Both the position numbers and the translations under genes were made by a program. Below, piece by piece: positions 56,492-64,000 of a stretch of 64,000 nt of DNA; the stretch's first letter is position 1; each line of letters starts with the position of its first letter. This DNA is from Omphiscola glabra (Eukaryota > Mollusca > Gastropoda > Lymnaeidae): NCBI GenBank assembly GCA_964017045.1, contig OZ024802.1, positions 29,536,793 through 29,600,792 of the forward strand, read 5' to 3'. Below the pieces are notes generated by a model, which was not told where the DNA came from, searched no databases, and was given only the letters and a program-made list of their open reading frames with translations.

Positions 56492-56850
56492 TTACCTAAA
56501 ATTGTGGATCTGGTTTATCCAGTAGGGAGTCAGCGTACCAAATCTTGTTATTAATTTATTCCCCATATAGATCCTATCCGGTGTGTTACTAGTATACAGT
56601 ATACCAGTAACTGCGATGTCTAAAATTCCATCATGGTTAGTGCTCTTGAAATGTTTGGATACCGGACAGAGAGCCTGTTTATTTATGTTATAGAGGTGTT
56701 CTCTAAACCTGTCTTCAAGACGACGACCTGTCTCTCCTACATATAATTTACCGCATTTCGTTTACAAAGGATGGTGTAAATCACGATGCGGCGTGTGCAG
56801 GTAAAGCCAATTTTTATTCTGAACATTTCCAGAGGGAAATTGATCTTATC
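56492..56850 (-). pseudogene. Penelope-like element remnant: GIY-YIG endonuclease
   Basis: One minus frame from 56758 to the stop at 56492-56494 reads KCGKLYVGETGRRLEDRFREH, then KQALCPVSKHF ... HDGILDIAVTG ... IYMGNKLITRFGTL and PYWIN. This is the LYVGETgR, R..EH, pV..HF and E/N-K-LI..lgTL pattern of the GIY-YIG nuclease at the C-end of Penelope-like retroelements. The preceding segment (FTCTRRIVIYTILCK, 56805-56761) is in another frame: a 1-base shift near 56759 breaks the expected C-K-C-G join. No reverse transcriptase is visible further upstream. Dead fragment. Confidence 0.82.
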
Positions 56851-57119
56851 AACTTCAATCACTTCAAAGCTTTATCGCAGTCCAACACTTTTATAACTAT
56901 GCATATTTTTATAGCCCTGGAAGACACAGCAAACATGTTTATGAATGAACGTAACGAAGTGTACTATAGAGTTGTAATGATCGGGAAATCATAGAAAACA
57001 CAATTTAAAGACCTCTCATTAGATGCTCATATTTTCAATTTGTTTAGACTGTGGGTGGTGGTAAAAAATAAAGGGATCTTTTTTCGCACAACGCTTGATT
57101 CTGTTAATAGAATCTGCGG

Positions 57120-57905
57120 AGAAATATTTGAATGCCAACATCTCGGTGGAAGACATTTCAGTATCATCATCTCGGCGGAACGTATTTGAATATCAACATC
57201 TCTGGGGGACGTATTTGAATATCATCATCTCGGCGGAACGTATTTGAATATCAACATCTCGGCGGAACGTATTTGAATATCAACATCTCGGCGGGGCGTA
57301 TTTGAATATCAACATATCGGCGGAACGTATTTGAATATCAACATCTCGGCGGGGCGTATTTGAATATCAACATCTCGGCGGAACGTATTTGAATATCAAC
57401 ATCTCGGCGGGGCGTATTTGAATATCAACATCTCGGCGGAACGTATTTGAATATCAACATCTCGGCGGGGCGTATTTGAAAATCAACATCTCGGCGGAAC
57501 GTATTTGAATATCAACATCTCGGCGGGGCGTATTTGAAAATCAACATCTCGGCGGGGCGTATTTGAAAATCAACATCTCGGCGGGGCGTATTTGAATTTC
57601 AACATCTCGGCGGAACGTATTTGAATATCAACATCTCGGCAGGGCGTATTTGAAAATCAACATCTCGGCCGGGCGTATTTGAAAATCAACATCTCGGCGG
57701 GGCGTATTTGAAAATCAACATCTCGGCGGGGCGTATTTGAAAATCAACATCTCGGCGGGGCGTATTTGAATATCAACATCTCGGCGGAACGTATTTGAAT
57801 ATCAACATCTCGGCCGGGCGTATTTGAAAATCAACATCTCGGCGGGGCGTATTTGAAAATCAACATCTCGGCGGGGCGTATTTGAAAATCAACATCTCGG
57901 CGGTA
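57120..57905. repeat. 29-bp minisatellite, about 27 copies
   Basis: Unit CATCTCGGCGGGGCGTATTT plus GAAAATCAA. Two subtypes, GGAACG and GGGGCG, alternate strictly from about 57280 to 57540, giving a 58-bp dimer; the right part is mostly GGGGCG with AAAATC. Unrelated to the 29-bp array in TTLL1. Confidence 0.97.
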
Positions 57906-58340
57906 CACACGTGAAGTGCCGTTGTGGCACAACACGTATCACCATGTTTACAATTTATCTGTCTCATAAATGGAATATGCTATCTGGGAAAATGCCACTG
58001 TTACGAGTGCAATTAAACAGCTTTTCGAGCCCAAAGTACATTTGTTATAGTACAGTTCCGGTAATAAATACGTTCTGAGAAATACAATAACTGACAAGTT
58101 TGTACCATCTTGTTCATCAATAATTTATTCCACGTTTTTAAGCCACAGTCGCGCCAGGCCAGTGTGTCCCAAACCACGTGTCCACGGTCTAATGGTGCAC
58201 ATCGCATAGGTATTGGTGATCGATGACGGCTGTTCGATATCCGTCGGGATGACAGCGCCCCCTGCCGAGACCAAATCGCTAGTTTCATGGTCCGCCCCCT
58301 CACCCTCAAACAACAGCAAAAATGTTTATTTCATATGGTG
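57906..58340. other. Intergenic, no gene recognised
   Basis: Moderately GC-rich at 58130-58310, with overlapping minus-strand frames of 64 and 98 codons that lack any known domain or splice support. Confidence 0.35.
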
Positions 58341-58432
58341 TGGATGCTATTGTTGTGCATGTTACTGTTGTGCATGTTAATTGTGTGCATGTTACTTGTG
58401 TGCATGTTACTTGTGTGCATGCTATTCGCTCT
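58341..58432. repeat. 15-bp repeat, about 6 copies
   Basis: GTGTGCATGTTACTT words, head to tail. Confidence 0.85.
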
Positions 58433-58794
58433 TCAAAAAGTTTTTTATACTCTCGTTCTTACTTCTCTCTTTCCGTTTGTTTGTTAGTTAGTTTATTTGT
58501 GGTCGAATCTTGCATCGTAATTTCATTATCATGATCTCAAATTGAGCTTAAAATTTGTCTATTTGCCCACCCCCGATGACAATGCAACCCTTTATGATCA
58601 CTAGGTCACAAGTGAAATGAAAGTGGCACAGTGTCTGAATGGAAGGATCTGGCGGAGCGAGCCAGAGCAATTAAATCTTTTTTTCTATTTGTATGTATTC
58701 ACTAGAAGGGCAATTTATGTAAAAAATGTTTTTTTTCATTTTTTTTCAAACTGTATTCCTTCATGTACGTATATAAAAGTTTTTATATGTTTAA

Positions 58795-59095
58795 AAATAA
58801 AATGTCATACATGTTTAGAAATGTCACATGTTTAAAATGCCATATGTTTCAAATGTCATATATATTTTAAAATGTCGTATGTTTAAAAATGTCATATGTT
58901 TAAAAATGTCATATGTTTAAAAATGCCATATATATTTAAAAATGTCATATATATTTAAAATGTCATGTTTAAAAATGTCATATGTTTAAAAATGTCATAT
59001 GTTTAAAAATGTCATATGTTTAAAAATGTCATATGTTTAAAAATGTCATATGTTTAAAAATGTCAAATATATTTAAAAATGCCATATGTTTATAA
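58795..59095. repeat. 18-bp minisatellite, about 16 copies
   Basis: Unit AAAATGTCATATGTTTAA, with ATATATTT variants. Confidence 0.93.
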
Positions 59096-59099
59096 ATAT

Positions 59100-60427
59100 G
59101 CACCCTCTTTAAAATCAATTTAACGGGACGTTGCGAGTTAAAAGATTAGATGTACAACAGTTTCTGAACATTGGATATATGTTTCAATGTTGGTTTGTGT
59201 TGGGTACAGGCGATGTTTTCCAATGATGACATGCGATGTGATGTTGGTGACATTGCCGCCCATGAGACCCGGATATTGTTTCTTGACATGACGGTTTTTT
59301 TTTGTACCCATTTTCTTTCATGTAGAAATTGTACCGAGCAGCTTGACCTCATCACGAGTACAAGGTCGCCATGACCTGCAGTATTCAGACAGTCAACTTT
59401 CCAGCTGTGACACTGAGGTCACTTTGTCTCTAATGTGATTAGCGTTGTTTTAATGGCAGAGCGACATTACGTCGTGGTTGACAGCTGATATTCCCTGCTC
59501 CAGGCGCCGGGGCAGAGATGAGGTTGCGCACGTAAGAACGAAGGTCCATAGTGTGTTATTTTTAGAATACAACTACCAACCAAATAGATCCTCGGCCTCT
59601 TAGGAACTAGGGCCGCACGTTGACGCGGAGTGCTGCCCCCTTCCATCCCCCCACTTGAATCAAACCTCCACTCACCCGGCCCCAGGAACATTGTCTTCTA
59701 CAAACTCGATCCCTGATGCCACCCCCCCCCCCCCCCCAAAAAAAAAAATTTAGGACCGCTGCGGTTTGAGATCAGCTCAAGGTTGAACCAATCTTCACCA
59801 GAGAAATACTCAAGAGATTATGTGATCAAATGAAACTCAATACAAACATTTAATGGGCTCATCATTAATTTTTTGTTGTTGTTTCTTTCATGTCACCGAT
59901 GGCGATTGATTGATTAAGTCAAAGCAGAGGTAAAATCTTAAACGTTAAAGACCAGGGGCGTTACAAACTTACGGTTTGAAATTGATGTATCTAGTAAGTA
60001 AGGGGATAATACAAATTGAAAGAAAGAATAAATACAATGCATCAGTCGCTTTCTATGTAACTAATATATTTTCAAATGTCTTTTGCCTGCTTATCCACGG
60101 TTATTTAGCTCCGCGTCTCACGCCTTTTCTGTACACCCCCCCCCCCCCAAGGATCGTGAAAAACGCGAACGATGAAACCAAAAGCTCTTAGAGAGAAAAA
60201 GAACAGTTGGTTTGAGGTACACGCGTCCCGTACGCATCTCCGGGCAAGATCTTCAGATAATCCTGGCGCTTATGATCCCCCAGGTTCAAATAAAAACTCT
60301 TTATAAAGCAGATTGGGACTACCTTGTCGCTATAATATGGCATCTCAGCCAGCCGTGACCTGTTTCCATCCTCGACCACTCACAAATCCGAGATTTTAAC
60401 CTTTGGGGAACTAAATGCCACCTGACC
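59100..60427. other. Intergenic, upstream of the signal-peptide exon
   Basis: No confident gene. Poly-C/poly-A tracts at 59720-59750 and 60136-60148. Sequence from about 60180 may be 5' flank or UTR of the next feature. Confidence 0.35.
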
Positions 60428-60494
60428 ATGTCCTCATTGCAAAGATTGTGTTGTGTCCTACTCATAACCCTGGTCCTGGCGGTTGGCGGACTTG
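60428..60494 (+). CDS. Signal-peptide exon of a putative secreted protein
   Basis: ATG at 60428 opens MSSLQRLCCVLLITLVLAVG, a textbook signal sequence (short polar start, hydrophobic core, small residues). The frame runs to a strong donor, CTTG|GTAAGT, at 60494, leaving phase 1. Reading past the donor gives only TH repeats from a CA microsatellite. The next exon is uncertain. Joined to the acceptor at 62233, the frame continues as AFLPGPGVICFRPPCLKA and stops, a 40-residue precursor with two cysteines. Joined to 63313 it gives a different short tail. Family unknown. Confidence 0.45.
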
Positions 60495-61425
60495 GTAAGT
60501 ACACACACACGCACACTGTATATATATATACTGATATATTTACTCCAGGCCTCGAGTCTTGTAATATTAAAAATAAATCTGTATTGCTAGCTTTTTCAGG
60601 AAGGGGGGAAGCCGGGGGGGGGGGGGGAGGGGTGGTCGGGTCGGTTGTAGTCGAGTGCCCACCTCCTTTTTTTTTTCCTCCGATGTCTTGACCTCCGACT
60701 TACTCCATTTAATATAAAATAATAAGCTAAATTAAACAAACACAACAACAAACTCATAGACATAGAGATATCTCTATGTCTATGCAACAAACTACGTTCG
60801 TTTCAGCACGCTAACGATTTACGCCATGTAAAATTTTCATTTGCGCATCAGATAAATTCTTTTGAGAGAGTAACTGCGCCTTTCTTTCTTTTGAAAAACA
60901 AAAATAAACGAGAAAGCTACAACTACTTTCTTCCCCCCCCCTCTCCCCCCCCCCCCTCTCTTTAAAAAAACAAAACAATGAAAACTAAACGCAAGGGATC
61001 TCAAACTGGTGATACTTTTTTTTTTTACTTGCAGTGTTTCTACCCCGAACCATTGTAATCATAAGCACCTAAAGGTTAAACACATAAAGATAAGGGTCAG
61101 TGAGTGCATTGTATTCTGGATTAAATTCCAAGCATCATATTCAACATAATGTGAACGGAAAAAAATTAAATAGATCTCACTGCAGAGGGTGGTTTCGCTA
61201 AAAGGATTCACGTTGCTAGGGGGCGGACGGCGTACAGATCTAATTTCTAAAACTGTAAATAGAAATCCTGGACAAGATGAGGACAACGGGGTATGAAAGC
61301 GATGCTAGAGATTTCAATAATTATTACTTAACATTTTCAACATTATAAAACAAAGCGGAATCAAAGCTCACCTGGCTGCGTTCATTTAGCAAGTGGTCTG
61401 TGTTCATTCGGCCAGATTGCTTTGT
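60495..61425. other. Putative intron after the signal-peptide exon
   Basis: Contains a CA/TA microsatellite (60500-60540), a poly-G tract (60614-60630) and C/T-rich runs (60934-60960). No exon recognised. Confidence 0.35.
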
Positions 61426-61431
61426 TTCAGG

Positions 61432-61655
61432 AGCCAGATTTCTGTGTTCAATTAGCCAAAATTATGTGTTCAACTAGCCAAAATTATGTATTCGATTGGC
61501 AAAAATTATGCGTTCCCTTGGCCAAAATTATGTGTTCAATTGGCCCAAACTATGTGTTCAATTGGCCAAAAATATGTGTTCACTTGGCCAAAATTATGTG
61601 TTCACTTGGCCAAAATTATGTGTTTACTTGGCCAAAATTATGTGTTCCGTTAGGG
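61432..61655. repeat. 22-bp minisatellite, about 10 copies
   Basis: Unit TTCACTTGGCCAAAATTATG plus TG. Confidence 0.93.
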
Positions 61656-61714
61656 CAGATATCTCTGCTTAAATGTTTCAATGATGGAGAGTAAGTCATG
61701 GATAGGAATCATCG

Positions 61715-62145
61715 ATCTTATTGTGTAGATATTTCATTGCTTGTGTAGATATGTCATTACTTATAGTGCAGATATGTCATTACTTATTGTGTAGATATTT
61801 CATTGCTTGTGTAGATATGTCATTATTTATTGTGTAGATATGTCATTACTTATTGTGTAGATATTTCATTGCTTGTGTAGATATGTCATCACTTATTGCG
61901 TAGATATGTCATTACTTATTGTGTAGATATGTCATTACTTATTGTGTAGATATTTCATTCCTTGTGTAGATATGTCATCACTTGTTGTGTAGATATGTCA
62001 TTTTTTGTGTAGATATGTCATTACTTGTTGTGTAGATATGTCATTCCTTGTGTAGATATGTCATCACTTGCTGTGTAGATATGTCATTCCTTGTGTAGAT
62101 ATGTCATTACTTGTTGTGTAGACATTTCATTACGTGTTGTGTAGA
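61715..62145. repeat. GTGTAGATATGTCATT array, about 19 copies
   Basis: Units of 17-23 bp built from GTGTAGATATGTCATTACTT; length variation comes from an optional ATT/GTT segment. Confidence 0.93.
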
Positions 62146-62232
62146 TAATTCATATAGTCATTTATTAAGTGTCTTTTTAGTTGATTAAACAAAATGTTAT
62201 TTTTTTTCTACCCCCCCCCCTCCATTCCCCAG

Positions 62233-63371
62233 CCTTCTTGCCAGGTCCTGGGGTCATCTGTTTCCGGCCCCCTTGCCTCAAAGCATGATGTCCACGCTTT
62301 CCACAAGCCGTCTGCATGTAAGTCTTGTCTCATTTATGAAAGATCTTTTGAATGCCCGTAACTGGAAATATGTGTCTAGATTTAATATTTTCACCTGATT
62401 TAAATGTGTGTCAAGATTTAAGATCTTGGCCTGACCCTAATGTGTGTGAAGTTAAGATGTCGACCTTATCGATACGCCACCCTTAGCATTCGGCATTCTT
62501 CCATCTTCACAGGCGATGAAGTCGCCTATGGACGCTCGATCTAGAATGGCCGACGTAGCTGTTGCTGGACTTGCAGTCTCGACTGCTCGTCTCGCAGGTG
62601 AACCCTGACTTCAAGTTGAAACTTGGCCTTCCGTAACGTTGCTAGCCAGCGCTTCGTTTCGCGCATCTTCCCATCTGTTTGGATTCCCAGCATTCACCGC
62701 TGTTCACCAGTCGCAATAGGTGACCCACGGTCATCTCCCATTGGCTACTTTCGATGTTGACGTCACTCGTCTTTCTTAGCACTGAACATAGAATTAAAAT
62801 CAAAATTATTTTTTAAAGACTGTTTAGTGTGTTTATACCAGGGGTTCGTAACCAAGGGTGCTTGAGCTCCCCGCCCCCCCCCCCGCCCAGGAGTGCAAGA
62901 GGCAGTGTGAAGGTATGCGGGAAGACCCAGAAAATCAGGATTTTTTGCAGGAGGCAGTGTGAAGGTATGCGGGAAGACCCAGAAAATCAGGATTATTTGC
63001 ATCTTTATCAGCCTTTTTCTGTGCGAGTTGCGGTAAATATGTTTTGAAATCAAGGGGGTGGGTGTGCTTCAAACTAGTTGAGAACCCTTGGGATATACGC
63101 ATATCGGAACGATCTTGATGAGAATTTGCATATAACGGGTAAAAAAAACCTGAAACTCAGGGTGATCTTTCCTTAAGGCGCCCCCCCCCCCAGTTACGCC
63201 CACGATGCTTTGTATGTATGTTTAAAGGATAATCTCTCTGTTATTTTGACTTATTAAGATTTAATGTAAAAATTATTCAATATAAATCAACCGTTTGATT
63301 GCCCTCCCACAGAAATGACTTTCGCCTGTGCCTACCCAGGTGGTTCGTTGCACCTCCTTGGCGCGAGGTAA
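62233..63371 (+). other. Three exon-like segments with consistent phases
   Basis: Segment b, 62233-62317, lies between a pyrimidine-rich acceptor (CCATTCCCCAG) and GCAT|GTAAGT. Segment c, 62513-62597, lies between CATCTTCACAG and CGCAG|GTGAAC. Segment d starts at 63313 after CCCTCCCACAG and reaches TAA at 63369-63371. In one frame b-c-d reads through: MMSTLSTSRLHAMKSPMDAR near the b/c join, then MADVAVAGLAVSTARLAEM, and the end YPGGSLHLLGAR. Segment c is open only in this frame. All three are GC-richer than their flanks. The signal-peptide exon at 60428 joins b in a different frame, so either an exon is missing or the chain is partly chance. No known family. Confidence 0.3.
62839..63090. mobile_element. 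hAT-like MITE with internal duplication
   Basis: Ends CAGGGGTTCGTAACC and GTTGAGAACCCTTG are inverted and resemble SPIN-type ends. Flanks GTTTATAC and GGATATAC match at 6 of 8. Inside, a segment of about 54 bp (GGCAGTGTGAAGGTATGCGG onward) is present twice in tandem, 62901-63000. Confidence 0.65.
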
Positions 63372-63638
63372 CGCACATCTGCAACGAACCTTTCTAACGG
63401 ATGGAACACTCACCCAAGAGCACCATGGGGTAAACTGGGTGGAACTTTCCCCAGCATTATTGGTAAAAACAATCGTTCTTTAACTTCAAATAAATTGAAA
63501 AATCTTTGTTTTTCAAAAGATCGTTTTGTCTCCGTCACTTTCACTTATTCCTGCCAAAAATAAACGCAAATGCTATAAAGAGCGTAGGTATAAATTTATG
63601 TCTAAGCCACTTTGTTTTGTATCCTCTCTTTATTTAGT

Positions 63639-63679
<41 letters not shown>

Positions 63680-64000
63680 GGTAAAATACATTAAAAGGCA
63701 AAACAAAAATAAATCAAGGGAGGTAAAATAAATGGGAAGGAGCTAGTTGCGACGTCATACAGCAACAGCCGATAAAATTTACTCTTAAAGATCGTTTTTT
63801 TTAAAAAAGTTCTGGCTACGTCAAATAAAGTCGCTGTACTTTCTCTGGGTTCCTGATGTGAGATCTCTGAACCATCGTCCATTTCCTGTCGGGTCGTTTT
63901 GATGAAAGCGGGTGAAGTCACTTGAGAAGTAGCGGCTATGAAACCTGAAGTGTGAAGGTCATGCTCGTGGAGGGCGGTCAGTGAACTCCCGCAAGGATTT
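63372..64000. other. Window end, no gene recognised
   Basis: Contains a 28-bp poly(A) tract (63644-63671) followed by two copies of CAAGGGAGGTAAAATA. A 76-codon minus frame at 63691-63921 has no known domain. Confidence 0.4.

Noticed and set aside
58013..58319. 98- and 64-codon minus-strand frames
   Set aside because: Two overlapping frames with no known domain and no splice support.

Overview
The window looks like nuclear DNA of a mollusc, most likely a heterobranch (pulmonate-type) gastropod. The basis is AT-rich intergenic and intronic sequence, short exons split by GT-AG introns of 0.1-5.5 kb, two conserved animal genes, a molluscan-style neuropeptide-type GPCR, a non-LTR retrotransposon and a Penelope-like remnant. 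There are also seven copies of a short hAT element whose ends and core match my memory of SPIN ('Space Invader'), a family reported from tetrapods, a triatomine bug and the pond snail Lymnaea stagnalis. The species call is inference; no search was possible.

Layout. 1-2085 is a 31-bp satellite. 4.7-10.6 kb is a large degenerate 21-bp array containing three 260-bp conserved islands and one SPIN insertion. 10.96-13.97 kb is a broken RNase H-bearing non-LTR retrotransposon whose RNase H core is blown up by a 34-bp minisatellite. 14.1-20.2 kb holds short tandem arrays and MITEs, including a hAT-like insertion with a perfect 8-bp target duplication and nested TTAA-flanked elements.

The conserved genes are head to head. 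TMEM41B (minus strand, 7 coding exons, 20405-29214, 338 aa) is an ER lipid scramblase. TTLL1 (plus strand, 13 coding exons, 33125-42441, 422 aa) is the catalytic subunit of tubulin polyglutamylase. Both models were assembled exon by exon and every intron phase agrees. TMEM41B intron 1 carries a 2.54-kb element with inverted ends and a 7-bp target duplication; TTLL1 intron 8 carries a 1.5-kb 29-bp minisatellite.

42.5-48.7 kb is intergenic, with arrays and three SPIN copies. 48830-50446 (minus) is an intronless 538-aa class A GPCR of the vasopressin/oxytocin-CCAP-NPS receptor group. 50.5-60.4 kb is intergenic, with more SPIN copies, a Tigger-like element, a Penelope-like GIY-YIG remnant and several minisatellites. 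A possible terminal exon encoding a membrane segment lies at 50822-50936 (minus). From 60428 to 63371 (plus) there is a signal-peptide exon followed by three exon-like GC-richer segments with good splice sites, possibly a small secreted-peptide gene, but the full chain does not join in one frame.

The genes do not form a pathway. The dominant theme is repeats: about twenty unrelated minisatellites (12-64 bp units) and at least a dozen short DNA transposons in 64 kb.
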